64,000 nt of DNA from Nostoc parmelioides FACHB-3921 (GTDB taxonomy: Bacteria > Cyanobacteriota > Cyanobacteriia > Cyanobacteriales > Nostocaceae): positions 1 to 64,000 of the forward strand of contig NZ_JACJQL010000039.1 of NCBI RefSeq assembly GCF_014696625.1, in the 5' to 3' direction. Positions 28,354 to 37,309 of the stretch are shown piece by piece. A program made the position numbers and the translations under genes. A model generated the notes under the pieces. That model ran no database searches and had not been told where the DNA came from. It was given only the letters and a program-made list of their open reading frames with translations. Each line of letters begins with the position of its first letter. The stretch's first letter is position 1.

Positions 28354-28565
28354 TAAGAGACTATTTATAAAGTAAATCTTAAGTAGGGTGTGTTACGGCT
28401 ATGAAAGAATTTGGGACAAAGAGACAATGAAATTTAGCCGTAACGCACCATCCAGGCGACGGTGCGTTAGGCGCTAGGAGAGTCATTCTGTGGCAAATCA
28501 TATTGGAAATAAGCGCCTAACACACCCTACAAGAATTTTATTTTTACTTTATAAATAACCTCTAA
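28354..28565. mobile_element. Second MITE-like element, about 212 bp, TATTTATAAAGTAAA ends
   Basis: The outer inverted repeats are AAGAGACTATTTATAAAG on the left and the complement of CTTTATAAATAACCTCTAA on the right. An inner perfect 13-bp pair follows, GTAGGGTGTGTTA (28383-28395) and TAACACACCCTAC (28518-28530). The centre holds CCGTAACGCACC and GGTGCGTTAGGCGC arms, so the whole element can fold into a long hairpin. No coding capacity. Confidence 0.7.
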
Positions 28566-28902
28566 GCTGAAGTTCTTACTGATCAGTGCTTATGGTCTTC
28601 TCTAGGTGGTGGAGGGTGTCTGAAGATATAGGCTACACGAATGAGCGATCGCAGGTCATCTCTATTTGGTCACCAGCTATGCTGTCTTGCCTCAAAATTA
28701 TTACAAGAAAAACAAAGGAGAACGCTTAAATGATATAATAGACAACCTTTAGTTTTTATCATCTCAAGGGTAAACTCTACTACTGCTTAAACAAAGCAAT
28801 CTAATTAAATTGATGTGTTGTGTGAAGATACATTTGATATTTTTGTTAAATAAGTTAGTAGTCAGTAAAATTTAGGTATAAATTGGAAAAAAGCGTAAGT
28901 TC
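28566..28902. other. Intergenic region before the 28903 gene
   Basis: 337 bp, AT-rich towards the gene. Apart from the end of the repeat element I see no structured feature. It should contain the promoter of the two-gene unit that follows. Confidence 0.4.
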
Positions 28903-29613
28903 TTGAAAGTTAGCCATAGTTTGCAAGCAAAAGACATTAAGGACAAACTCCATTCCCTTATTGAGCAGTCATCATCTATAGACCCCAATTTAGCCAAAAG
29001 ATTGGATGAAATAAATCGTTGGGTAAAAAATATCAAGCCAGGTTCTCTGACAGCAAAACCCTACGTCTTGGCATTTCTTCTAGAGGTAATTACCGACTCT
29101 ACCATTTGGCTGATACTAAAATCATTACCTTCCCCAGAAGAACAACAAGCAAAATTTGCCCAGATGACTGCTAATGAAAGATATTGGTACGGTTATCTGT
29201 TTCCCAAATGGATTAATGCTAGTGACTCCAAGTTCTACATTTGGAAACAAAAATTGATGGCAGGAGAGTTTAATCAAGGCGATGATGATATCATTAAATC
29301 AATAGCGCAAGATATTGCCAGTCGAGACGGGAGTTTTTGGCAGCGCTACATCGCAGACCTTTCGATGGCAACGGATTTAATTGTTAGTAATCATCACCAA
29401 CAACCATTGTGTATTCAAGTTACCAGCGTCAGTAAAGAATTGCATCAACAAAAATACCAGGCTTGGGAAAACACATTGCGATCGTGGGAAATCCAAAGAG
29501 GACTATTTTTAAGTTATAACCCTCAAGACGCTAATTTTGTCAACCAATTAGTTAATGTAGCACTTTATAACAGTGATTACCTTGCTGGTGGTAAATACTT
29601 AAATTTCTCTTAA
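28903..29613 (+). CDS. Uncharacterised protein, 236 aa, possible degenerate nuclease-like fold
   Basis: I do not recognise the family. The only start available near the beginning is TTG 28903 (MKVSHSLQAK), since the frame is closed by a stop at 28879. It is predicted soluble and helical at the N-terminus. The C-terminal part has FWQRYIADLSMATDLIV followed by LCIQVTSVSKELHQQKYQAW; the order D...(I)QV(T)S is like the core of PD-(D/E)XK nuclease-fold proteins with the acidic residue replaced by Gln. That is a weak inference. It is followed 71 nt later by another unknown gene on the same strand. Confidence 0.7.
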   Translation: MKVSHSLQAKDIKDKLHSLIEQSSSIDPNLAKRLDEINRWVKNIKPGSLTAKPYVLAFLLEVITDSTIWLILKSLPSPEEQQAKFAQMTANERYWYGYLFPKWINASDSKFYIWKQKLMAGEFNQGDDDIIKSIAQDIASRDGSFWQRYIADLSMATDLIVSNHHQQPLCIQVTSVSKELHQQKYQAWENTLRSWEIQRGLFLSYNPQDANFVNQLVNVALYNSDYLAGGKYLNFS

Positions 29614-29684
29614 TTATCGTAAAAGTCCGATACTCAGAATTTCTGCTGTCAACTATCTAATTTATCTGCCCATTACAGCTTGAT

Positions 29685-30137
29685 ATGGCTAATCAAAGAG
29701 AAACTAATAGCTACACAAATCAGGTGGACGAATTTACACAAGCATTAGCAACAGCCAGAAAAATGCAAGAAGACTGGCTCAATTATGGGATAAACTTCAT
29801 CCACATTTATGTTGAAGATGCTCACGGAGATTGGTTGGAAACATGGGGAGAGGAAGAAATATTCACCAGTTCAGTACTAAGTAAAATCAAAGAATTTTTG
29901 ATCAGTGATGATATTGTAGCTATTAGGTTAAGAAAACATTTAGGCGATGACCTACAGTCGATGGAATGCCATCGCTCACTATTTGATATAGCAGTCAACC
30001 TAGAAGAATGCTGGCAATATCCAACAGATGAGAGGTTAACTGCTATTAAGCATCTATTAGCTAGTGATAAAACCTCTGAGATTGCTATTTTGGATTTAGC
30101 TAATAGTTTGGTGCATAAATTATCAGAAATTCTGTAA
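29685..30137 (+). CDS. Uncharacterised acidic protein, 150 aa
   Basis: ATG 29685 (MANQRETNSYTNQ). Acidic, soluble, with Trp-rich motif HGDWLETWGEEE in the middle and a helical C-terminus (SEIAILDLANSLVHKLSEIL). No family recognised. It lies downstream of the 236-aa gene on the same strand and probably shares its transcript; the small acidic partner next to a possible nuclease-fold protein could be an interacting or protective partner (speculation). Confidence 0.7.
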   Translation: MANQRETNSYTNQVDEFTQALATARKMQEDWLNYGINFIHIYVEDAHGDWLETWGEEEIFTSSVLSKIKEFLISDDIVAIRLRKHLGDDLQSMECHRSLFDIAVNLEECWQYPTDERLTAIKHLLASDKTSEIAILDLANSLVHKLSEIL

Positions 30138-30150
30138 AAAACTTCAGATA

Positions 30151-30588
30151 TTAGCGACGAATAGGTATGGCCTGTAATTGTTCTACATGGTTTTTAAATA
30201 TATACCATGTTTGGTTTGTGCGATTACAAGGTAATGGTCTATCAAAAGTCACTGTATAGTAGTCTCTGATTTTTTCCAACCGATTTCCTTCACGGTACTC
30301 GGCATTATTATTACGATTATCGCTAATAGATGAAACAAAAAACTTTTCTCCTGTCCTCACTCCACATTTTTTGTTATTGTCCGTGATTTCCGTTGATTGG
30401 CGAAACCAATTCTCTTGCAACTTAAAAGTTGTACCGCCAGCAACTGTCACCCTTAAAATCCTAATCACGGGAACACTAGTGGTTTGGGGGTAAGCCGCCT
30501 TAGGAATCATTACACCCAAAGATGCACCGACAAGACTTAAGCAACAAATTAATTTTTGGGGATGCAGCCTGAAATTACCAATAAGCAT
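30151..30588 (-). CDS. Hypothetical secreted protein
   Basis: 145 aa from ATG 30588 (MLIGNFRLHPQK); the frame is open from a TTG at 30618. A signal-peptide-like stretch LICCLSLVGASLGVMIPKAAYPQ is followed by a beta-rich mature part with two Cys residues (KKCGVRTG, LPCNRTNQTW), which could form a disulfide in the periplasm. No family recognised. It converges with the unknown pair (13-bp gap). Confidence 0.65.
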   Translation of the reverse strand: MLIGNFRLHPQKLICCLSLVGASLGVMIPKAAYPQTTSVPVIRILRVTVAGGTTFKLQENWFRQSTEITDNNKKCGVRTGEKFFVSSISDNRNNNAEYREGNRLEKIRDYYTVTFDRPLPCNRTNQTWYIFKNHVEQLQAIPIRR

Positions 30589-30792
30589 GGAAAATACCTG
30601 TATTTTACGTATGTACAACAGTGGTTATTGCATGATTTTACACTAATCTCGAATATGATCCAGATGCCTGAGATGTCGTGATATGTGAAAAACCATTTTT
30701 GTGGCTATGTAACTACAAAAAACTTATACACCTTTCCAGATTTTCTCTAGGAGATTTGTTTTTCAGCACAGCAGAAATAATCAAATTTTGGG

Positions 30793-33700
30793 CTATCTGA
30801 TAGGGATTTCTATCAAAAATTCCGAACCTTTACCTAATTCAGAAATACAATTAATTTGTCCACTGTGTTTTTCTACAACAATCTGATAGCTAATAGACAA
30901 ACCTAAACCAGTACCTTGTCCTGGTTCTTTGGTAGTAAAAAACGGTTCAAAGATGCGCGATCGCATTTCTTCGGGAATCCCACAACCATTATCAGCAATG
31001 CAAATTACCACTGCATTCTTCTTGAGCAATTTCGTACTAATTTTAATTTGTGATTTATCTACTATTCCACCTATCAATCTCGACCTTTCTATTGCATCGA
31101 TTGCATTATTAATGATATTCATAAACACCTGATTCATTTGGGCTGCATAGCAGAGTATTTCAGGTAAATCACCATATTCTTTGATGACTTCAATCTCAAA
31201 AACATTAGTATTTGCTTGCAAGCGATGTTGTAATATTAGCAAGGTACTATCAATACCTTCATGTAAATTCACCATTTTCATTTCTGCTTCGTTAAGTCGA
31301 GCAAAAATCCTTAGTGATAACACTAATTGAGAAATACGCTCTGCACCAAATTTCATAGAAGTGAGAATCTTAGCTACATCATCAGTAATAAAGTCTAAAT
31401 CTAATGCTGTTATATGTTCTTGGATTTCTGCTTCTGGTTTAGGATAGTTTTTCTGATAAAGATGCAGCAATTGAAATAAATTTTCAATGTGTTCATTAAC
31501 ATAAGCGATGTTACCGTAAATAAAACTAATAGGATTGTTGATTTCGTGTGCAATCCCCGCTACTAGTTGTCCTAAACCAGCCATCTTTTCACTTTGAATT
31601 AACTGGCTTTGAGTCGCCTGTAATTCTTTGAGCGTTTGAGTGATTTCTTCCTTTTGACGATGTGTTTGTTCGAGCAATTCTGCTTGCTGGAGTCCTACCC
31701 CTAATTGATTAGCAATCTGCACTAGTAAATCTACTTCCTCTTCTTGCCAATCACGGGATTGAGTATTTTGATAAGCAGCTAGTAATCCCCACAGTTTTTC
31801 GCCTTGGAAAATTGGCACAACTATATATGCTCTTGCTTCCATTGCTTCGATGAGGGCGATATGGTATCTAGAATAATCTGGGCTGTAAATGTCTTTAACA
31901 ATTAGAATTTTACCGTTGACAAAATATTCACCTTGAGTTTTTTGCAAGTAATCGTCTGCAATCACAGTGAGAATTTTATTGACTGGTGTCCAACCATTAC
32001 CCAAAGATTCAGCAACAAATTCCCCGCTCCAATCAGGCTGGAAACGATAAATAATTACGCGATCAACTTCCAATAATCGCCGGACTTCTTGAGTACTAGT
32101 AGCAAAGATAGTATTTAAATCAAGAGAACGGCGAATTTTCTCTACTGTAGCTGCTAATGCTTTTTCTCTCTCTGCTGCTTTGCGTTCTCGTGCGGCAGCT
32201 TTAGCCAATTGTGCAGCTTGCACCTGTAATTGTTGCAAGGTTTCTGCTTGCTGTAAAGCTACACCTAGCTGTACACCAACTTGAGCCAATAAGTTAATTT
32301 CTTCATCTTGCCAATAACGGGGTTGGGAGTTTTGATAAGCTACTAGCAAACCCCATAACTTATCTCCTTGGGAAATAGGAACAAAAACTTCATTCCGTGC
32401 ATACTTACCTGCTTGTGTTTCTTGCAGCAGTAGACGTTCTGTAACAGGTTGTGGCTTAACTACGGGTGTCCAACCATCAACAATAGAATCGGCGACAAAT
32501 TCACCGCTCCAGTCGGGATAAAAGCGATAAATTGCTACCCGCTCTACACCTAATAGACGTAGCACTTCTTGAGTAGTAGTTTTAAAGATGGTATCAAGAT
32601 CAAGAGAACGGCGAATTTTCTCTACAGTGTTAGCCAGCGCCCTTTGTCGTTCCGCAGCTTTAGCAATTTCGCTTGCTTGAGTTCGCATTTGCTGTAGATA
32701 TTCGGCTTGCTGCAACGCTACACCTAACTGGGTGCTGATTTGCGTGAGTAAGTATACCTCATCATCTTGCCAATCACGTATGCCTGTATTTTGATAGATT
32801 GCTAATAAGCCCCACAGTTTTTGACCGTGGTAAATAGCAATAATTACATAAGCTCTGGCTTGATAGGTTTCTAATACTTTGATATAGCAGTCGCTGAAAC
32901 CTGCATTATAAATATCATTACAGACACGATAAATTTCACATTTGGTGAAACTACCACCTCTGGTTTCTTGTAAGTAAGTATCTACTGCTGGGGTAGATGC
33001 TAAATCTTTGGCGCTACATTCGCTGACGTTCTTTCTTAATTCTGGTTGCTTTTCTTGTTCATCTATCAGAGAAATCCAACCATCAGCCAAAGATTCAAAG
33101 ACAAATTCACCACTCCAATCTGGATTGAAACGGTAAATAGCTACACGGTCAGCATTCACCAGTTTTCTAATTTCTATGGTACTAGTGCGGAAAATGCTTT
33201 CTAAATCCAGGGATTGGCGAATTTTCTCGATAGCGATCGCCATACATCTTTGCCATTCTGCGGCTTTTTCTCTAGCTTTGGCTTGTGCTAGTTGTGCTGA
33301 TTGCACTTTTACCTGTTCTAGATAATCTGCTTGCTGTAAAGCCACTCCCAAATGTTCAGCTATCAATTGCACAAACTCAATTTCTGATGCTTCCCATTGT
33401 CGAGGAGTACTACACTGATGCACACATAATAATCCCCACAAATCTTTTCCTTTTATTAAAGGAGCAGCTACCTTAGCACGTACTTGCAACTTTTCTAGTA
33501 ACTGAATATGGTCATCACTGACTTCTGCTTGGTAGATATTAGCCATTACCTTGATTGTGTCTTGCTGATAAGGTTGAGCAAATTCCTCAGCAAAGCAGTG
33601 ATAGCCTACAGTAGGGAATAATCCATCGCTTAATTCGGATGTCAACACCGAAATCCATTCAGAACCCACATCTTCATAAATAAATTCCCCTTTCCATCCC

Positions 33701-33903
33701 AACTCAGGATAGAAACAGAATACTCCTACTCGATCAGCATTTAATAGTTGGCGTACTTCCGTAACGGTAATTTGGAATATTGTTTTTATGTCCAGAGACT
33801 GACGAATCCGACTAATTACCCCAGAAAGAGCTGTCTTCATATCTGGTTGAGATTCTGGCTCGGAAGTTGTTTGTATGGGTTGTACTGTAGAAGAGTTTTC
33901 CAT
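30793..33903 (-). CDS. Multi-GAF hybrid sensor histidine kinase with one candidate cyanobacteriochrome GAF
   Basis: 1036 aa, no membrane helix. Four GAF domains lie at about 35-195, 225-400, 430-560 and 595-760, each with the [15 protein letters not shown] type start. GAF2 keeps a Cys at residue 339 ([12 protein letters not shown]), the position that binds bilin in cyanobacteriochromes; the same site is Asp in GAF1, Tyr in GAF4, and the segment is deleted in GAF3. The kinase core follows: H-box [16 protein letters not shown] (His786), N-box [16 protein letters not shown]1 [12 protein letters not shown] and G2 boxes FEPFFTTK and GTGLGLSIS. No receiver domain and no adjacent response regulator. 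Likely a light or small-ligand sensor. Confidence 0.92.
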   Translation of the reverse strand: MENSSTVQPIQTTSEPESQPDMKTALSGVISRIRQSLDIKTIFQITVTEVRQLLNADRVGVFCFYPELGWKGEFIYEDVGSEWISVLTSELSDGLFPTVGYHCFAEEFAQPYQQDTIKVMANIYQAEVSDDHIQLLEKLQVRAKVAAPLIKGKDLWGLLCVHQCSTPRQWEASEIEFVQLIAEHLGVALQQADYLEQVKVQSAQLAQAKAREKAAEWQRCMAIAIEKIRQSLDLESIFRTSTIEIRKLVNADRVAIYRFNPDWSGEFVFESLADGWISLIDEQEKQPELRKNVSECSAKDLASTPAVDTYLQETRGGSFTKCEIYRVCNDIYNAGFSDCYIKVLETYQARAYVIIAIYHGQKLWGLLAIYQNTGIRDWQDDEVYLLTQISTQLGVALQQAEYLQQMRTQASEIAKAAERQRALANTVEKIRRSLDLDTIFKTTTQEVLRLLGVERVAIYRFYPDWSGEFVADSIVDGWTPVVKPQPVTERLLLQETQAGKYARNEVFVPISQGDKLWGLLVAYQNSQPRYWQDEEINLLAQVGVQLGVALQQAETLQQLQVQAAQLAKAAARERKAAEREKALAATVEKIRRSLDLNTIFATSTQEVRRLLEVDRVIIYRFQPDWSGEFVAESLGNGWTPVNKILTVIADDYLQKTQGEYFVNGKILIVKDIYSPDYSRYHIALIEAMEARAYIVVPIFQGEKLWGLLAAYQNTQSRDWQEEEVDLLVQIANQLGVGLQQAELLEQTHRQKEEITQTLKELQATQSQLIQSEKMAGLGQLVAGIAHEINNPISFIYGNIAYVNEHIENLFQLLHLYQKNYPKPEAEIQEHITALDLDFITDDVAKILTSMKFGAERISQLVLSLRIFARLNEAEMKMVNLHEGIDSTLLILQHRLQANTNVFEIEVIKEYGDLPEILCYAAQMNQVFMNIINNAIDAIERSRLIGGIVDKSQIKISTKLLKKNAVVICIADNGCGIPEEMRSRIFEPFFTTKEPGQGTGLGLSISYQIVVEKHSGQINCISELGKGSEFLIEIPIR

Positions 33904-33973
33904 TCCCTGTAGGACTTAAAATATCTCAAAGCCTTCTATCTCAGAGTTCCCCGAAGGAGGAGAAATGTAACAA

Positions 33974-34073
33974 GTGGGGAGTGGGGAGCAGAGGAGCAGA
34001 GGAGCAGAGGAGCAGGGGGAGCAAAGAATAACTAATGACTAATGACTATGGACTATGGACTAATGACTAATGA
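33974..34073. repeat. GGGGAGCAG and ACTAATG/ACTATGG tandem repeats
   Basis: A purine-rich run of GAGCAGAG units (33974-34024) is followed by AATGACT/TATGGAC heptamers (34028-34073). It is the same composite seen at 19932-20052. Confidence 0.85.
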
Positions 34074-34087
34074 CACCCACAGCGCCA

Positions 34088-34121
34088 TAAAAATTTAGGG
34101 ACACGATAGAATCATGTCCCT
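34088..34121 (-). terminator. Terminator of the petN unit
   Basis: Read on the minus strand, AGGGACATGA and TCGTGTCCCT form a 10-bp stem with one G-T type mismatch, a 5-nt loop, followed by AAATTTTTA. It lies about 45 nt after the stop of the 53-aa gene. Confidence 0.75.
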
Positions 34122-34166
34122 GGAAGAAGATTTTTGTAAAACTGCGTTCAATTCGTCCCTTGAGAA

Positions 34167-34328
34167 TTATCGCCGTTTGGGAGTGCTGCTTCGGAGTGTG
34201 CGCTTTTCATTTTCTCGAAGACGGCGATCGCGCCAGTCTGCTACCGTTAAATAAACAACGCCACTTGTAACAGATAGTAACAGCACTAAGGCGACTAGAG
34301 CCAAAATACTTAGGAATGGACTTTCCAC
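34167..34328 (-). CDS. Small single-span membrane protein encoded directly after petN
   Basis: A 53-aa product from a GTG start at 34328, seven bases after the petN stop. A hydrophobic helix ILALVALVLLLSVTSGVVYL is followed by a strongly basic tail (DWRDRRLRENEKRTLRSS..., ending KRR). An AGGGG ribosome site sits just before the GTG and in part within the petN stop region. Coupling to petN and the shared terminator suggest one transcript. I do not recognise the family. The positive-inside rule suggests a lumenal N-terminus and cytoplasmic tail. Possible accessory factor of the b6f complex (inference from position only). Confidence 0.7.
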   Translation of the reverse strand: MESPFLSILALVALVLLLSVTSGVVYLTVADWRDRRLRENEKRTLRSSTPKRR

Positions 34329-34335
34329 AATTCCC

Positions 34336-34425
34336 CTACAGTCCGTTACGTCCCCAAACTACCATCGCAATCGACCAAGTAAACACAACTAACAGTGATA
34401 CCCAACCAAGTGTCAAAATCGCCAT
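34336..34425 (-). CDS. petN: Cytochrome b6f complex subunit 8 (PetN)
   Basis: A 29-aa single-helix subunit of the thylakoid cytochrome b6f complex, which carries electrons from plastoquinol to plastocyanin or cytochrome c6. The product reads [15 protein letters not shown]..., ending VVWGRNGL, matching PetN in full length. AAGAGAG precedes the ATG. It is too short for ordinary ORF filters. The next gene downstream begins 7 nt later. Confidence 0.95.
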   Translation of the reverse strand: MAILTLGWVSLLVVFTWSIAMVVWGRNGL

Positions 34426-34561
34426 AGTCTCTCTTTGGAAATTATTTACAAAATGTCTCTACTATTTATCATACTGGGGACTGGGTACTGGGGATTGGGT
34501 ATTGGGTAATTTTCTCATGTTTCATCTCTAGTTGATCGCTGCTGTGAATCCAAGATTTATC

Positions 34562-35023
34562 ATGAATAGAATTTTCGATGAACAAGTAATGGCTGAACGG
34601 ATAGAATCCATTAAGGCTGGTATGATTGGCGGATTTTCGCTGGGGTTAGCTTTTATCATCACTAGTTTGCTCAATACTCTGGTTTTGGCGAGGTATTTTC
34701 CCTCACTCTTCAGTCTGCAAATAGATGTTGACTGGCCTTGGTTGTTGAGTGGGGCGATCGCTGGTTTCTCTGGTTTATTATTTGGGATTACTTACCGCTA
34801 TATTATCCGCACAGATCAAAATTCTCATCTGAAAGATGGTGCTGTTATGGCTTTTGGTTTGGTGCGGGGTTTAACTCAGATAGAAATGGGGTGGAATAGC
34901 AGCAACACAGTTTTACCTTTTGTAGTCATGGCTAGTGAAAGTATATTGTGGTTTGCAACGGCAGCGATCGCTCTTGATCTAGCTATCAAACTCGGCTGGG
35001 TAAAATCTTTCTCATCAGTTTAG
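34562..35023 (+). CDS. Conserved membrane protein of unknown function
   Basis: 153 aa from ATG 34562 (MNRIFDEQVMAERIE); a TTG at 34532 would add ten residues. About four membrane segments: GMIGGFSLGLAFIITSLLNTLVL, WLLSGAIAGFSGLLFGITY, an internal segment around AVMAFGLVRGLTQIEMG, and LWFATAAIALDLAIKLGW. Resembles uncharacterised cyanobacterial membrane proteins; no specific function can be assigned. The stop codon lies exactly where a truncated MITE-like copy begins. Confidence 0.8.
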   Translation: MNRIFDEQVMAERIESIKAGMIGGFSLGLAFIITSLLNTLVLARYFPSLFSLQIDVDWPWLLSGAIAGFSGLLFGITYRYIIRTDQNSHLKDGAVMAFGLVRGLTQIEMGWNSSNTVLPFVVMASESILWFATAAIALDLAIKLGWVKSFSSV

Positions 35024-35093
35024 GGGTATAGGGGTATAAATCTTTGAAACCCTTACACCCTGTCTCAACAGAAAATCTGGGTGTGTAAGTCCT
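35021..35093. mobile_element. Truncated MITE-like copy, inverted relative to 22057
   Basis: The complement reads GGACTTACACACCC..., TTCTGTTGAGACAGGGTGTAAGGG, TTATACCCCTATACCCC, the same order as the elements at 22057 and 28156. The GGACTTAC end is at 35085-35093; the other inverted end is missing. The copy abuts the stop codon (TAG) of the membrane-protein gene. Confidence 0.65.
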
Positions 35094-35249
35094 AAATAAA
35101 TCACGTTAACAAAAGTATTTCAGTAGTTTTCTCAAAGCCTCTTGCTTGCTGACGAGGAATATGTGATACTTGTAAACGTAAAATACGGTAAATCGATAGA
35201 GTTACAGGTATTTATAAAAGTATCAAAATATTATTGGGAGTTGAAACTA

Positions 35250-35816
35250 ATGGCTCGTATTCTAGCGATCGCAGGTAGTCCTTCTCATCCATCCAGAACT
35301 TACGGAATTCTGGAACATACTGCCAAGCTGTTACAAGAAGAAGGTTTGCACGTAGACATTCTTTCCGTACGTGATTTACCTGCGGAAGATTTGGTATTTG
35401 GTAAATATGACAGCCCAGCGCTAGAACAACCAAAAGACTTATTAGCAAAAGCAGATGGTGTTATTATTGCCACTCCCATCTACAAAGCTGCTTACACAGG
35501 CGTACTAAAAGCATTTTTAGACTTGCTACCACAGAAATCATTGACAGGAAAAGTAGTTTTACCAATTGCTACCGGTGGAACTATCGCTCATTTATTGTCA
35601 GTGGAATATGCTTTAAAACCCATCTTGGGTGAACTAGGAGCCAGACATATTTTAGCTACCGTTTACGCTGTGGACAAACAAATTGAACGTCAAACCGATG
35701 GTAGCGTGCAACTTGATGCAGAAATTGATCAAAGACTTAAAGAAGTTCTCGAAGATTTAGTTAAATCTGTCAAACATTCTGCCATCGCTACTCAAGAATT
35801 AGTTAATGCCAATTAA
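35250..35816 (+). CDS. NADPH-dependent FMN reductase (SsuE/ArsH-like flavodoxin fold)
   Basis: 188 aa from ATG 35250 (MARILAIAGSPSHPSRT), with GGGAG 9 nt upstream; the frame is open further back but without a ribosome site. FMN-binding loop GSPSHPSRT at residues 9-17; ADGVIIATPIYKAAYTGVLKAFLDLLP and VVLPIATGGTIAHLLSVEYALKPIL are typical of SsuE-type reductases. It probably supplies reduced flavin, but the partner monooxygenase is not adjacent. A terminator follows. Confidence 0.92.
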   Translation: MARILAIAGSPSHPSRTYGILEHTAKLLQEEGLHVDILSVRDLPAEDLVFGKYDSPALEQPKDLLAKADGVIIATPIYKAAYTGVLKAFLDLLPQKSLTGKVVLPIATGGTIAHLLSVEYALKPILGELGARHILATVYAVDKQIERQTDGSVQLDAEIDQRLKEVLEDLVKSVKHSAIATQELVNAN

Positions 35817-35899
35817 TCTGATTGGCAGAGTCAATAGTCCAGATGGTAAAACTGAGAATTTGGCTAATGACTAATCAAGTTTATACCTCCGTATTCTGT

Positions 35900-35937
35900 T
35901 AGCAGATAGGGAAATATTACTTATCTGCTACTTTTCT
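35900..35937 (+). terminator. Terminator downstream of the FMN reductase
   Basis: Perfect 9-bp stem TAGCAGATA (35900-35908) and TATCTGCTA (35922-35930), followed by CTTTTCTT. It lies about 85 nt after the stop. Confidence 0.7.
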
Positions 35938-36085
35938 TCAAATCTAGGAAAACTATTAAAATTTACCTAGATACTTCTATTTACTTGGTAATAATTTTAT
36001 ATTTAAAGACACATGATAATTTAAATTTATTTTCGTAAATTCATGAATTACAAATTTTCCCTAGTTGTCTCCTAACCTCTGCTAG

Positions 36086-36124
36086 TAGTAAATAGTGGGA
36101 TTTATTCCTACTATTTGCTATTTT
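36086..36124 (+). terminator. Second terminator-like hairpin in the 35817-36213 gap
   Basis: Arms TAGTAAATAGTGGGA (36086-36100) and TCCTACTATTTGCTA (36106-36120) pair over 15 bp with two wobble positions, then TTTTA. It lies 260 bp beyond the FMN reductase, after the first terminator, so it may end a small non-coding transcript or be a duplicate. The rest of this 397-bp gap is AT-rich and shows no ORF. Confidence 0.5.
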
Positions 36125-36213
36125 ACTTAAATATATATTAAATTTAATCGCAAATTAGGCACGACAAACAAGATACCTGTAAGTCTATCCTGCCAGAAAT
36201 ATTAAATTTCGAG

Positions 36214-36471
36214 ATGGAAACTTCTATGAACCCACAGTCTGATGTTCTCTTGGAACTGTGCGATTTTCTCTATCCTCGTAGTCCATACTATGGGCAGTTC
36301 AAACCAGAGTATTTGGCATTTAATGCCAACTTACAAGAATTTTCCCAACGGGTCAATTACATTTGCAATTTGCAAACTGGTGGCAAAATTACTCCAGAAG
36401 AAGCATATAAACAAATACATCTGCTTTGGAAGCAGTTGAAACACGCTAAAAAATCAATAGAAATTGTGTAA
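36214..36471 (+). CDS. Small conserved cyanobacterial protein (DUF7219-like)
   Basis: 85 aa (ATG 36214, or 36226 MNPQSD). Soluble, helical: LLELCDFLYPRSPYYGQFKPEYLAFNANLQEFSQRVNYICNLQTGGKITPEEAYKQI is given here only by its landmarks FLYPRSPYYGQF and GGKITPEEAYKQI. It resembles a widespread small cyanobacterial family without known function; the family number is from memory. It converges with hpnG (20-bp gap). Confidence 0.7.
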   Translation: METSMNPQSDVLLELCDFLYPRSPYYGQFKPEYLAFNANLQEFSQRVNYICNLQTGGKITPEEAYKQIHLLWKQLKHAKKSIEIV

Positions 36472-36491
36472 ATTATCTTTGATTAACTGAT

Positions 36492-37184
36492 TTAAAATTC
36501 AGCTACCAGTGATTTTGTCACTTCTTCTAACACTTTTAGTCCTCGTAGGGAACCTTGAATTAGCCGAGCAGCTGCAATAGGTTGACTCAGGAATCTTAAT
36601 CCTAAAGATAGAGGCTGTAGGGAACCGTCGGGATTGATGGCTGCTGTGATGTCAGGGATATTGTGATGACAATCATCGCTAACTACCCTAAGCATAGCTA
36701 CTGCTACATCAGATCCATTGAAATACTCTAGGGTAGCAAATCCTTCCATATCAACGACATCAGCAGCTAAAGTTTTGCCAAGATGTCGTTTTTCTAAAGC
36801 AGAGCAAATAACGCGATCGCTTGTCAATGATTTAACTAACTTCAGCGTTGGATAATGAGTTTTTAATGCTGAGTGTATTTCTGTAGTGAAGGCGGAATCG
36901 CAGACTTGCAATTGTTCCTGGGAAATACAACTTTCATACAACACCACATCCCCAACATGATATTGCGGGGTTAAGCTGCCACATAGACCCATAACCAAGA
37001 CTTTTGGTTGTAAATAACCGGTAGAGTATTCCTGCTTTGGCAATTGTTGGAGGTATTTTGTTAACGGCTTGTTACCTACTGGCACTGGTATAATTTTGGG
37101 GGTTTTACCAGTGACTCGACTTAAGCCGCGACACACAGCCATGTATTCAGAACCCTGCGGCACGAGAATTGTGTTGATAGTCAT
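36492..37184 (-). CDS. hpnG: Phosphorylase of the PNP/UDP family, probably adenosylhopane nucleosidase HpnG
   Basis: A 230-aa nucleoside-phosphorylase-fold protein: MTINTILVPQGSEYMAVCRGL, VLVMGLCGSLTPQYHVGDVVLYE (family core), VVDMEGFATLEYF (nucleoside-binding Met-Glu) and AMLRVVSDD (catalytic Asp). In hopanoid biosynthesis HpnG removes adenine from adenosylhopane made by HpnH. The nearby hpnA and hpnH genes strongly support this over a general MTA/SAH nucleosidase. It is transcribed away from the RND-hpnA-hpnH unit; the gap carries TCAATAG-type repeats. Confidence 0.82.
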   Translation of the reverse strand: MTINTILVPQGSEYMAVCRGLSRVTGKTPKIIPVPVGNKPLTKYLQQLPKQEYSTGYLQPKVLVMGLCGSLTPQYHVGDVVLYESCISQEQLQVCDSAFTTEIHSALKTHYPTLKLVKSLTSDRVICSALEKRHLGKTLAADVVDMEGFATLEYFNGSDVAVAMLRVVSDDCHHNIPDITAAINPDGSLQPLSLGLRFLSQPIAAARLIQGSLRGLKVLEEVTKSLVAEF

Positions 37185-37309
37185 TAGTCAATAGTCATTA
37201 GTCAGTAGTCAATAGTTTTCCCCTACACCCCTACTCTTCGACTCGCAAAGTGTCAAGGATTACTGTAGCATGACAATTAAATGTGTCTTCCGCCTGATGA
37301 ATTTCCAAG

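Noticed and set aside
34316-34531. 71-codon plus-strand frame
   Set aside because: It is antisense to petN and runs through a GGGGACTGGG repeat; petN on the other strand explains the region.
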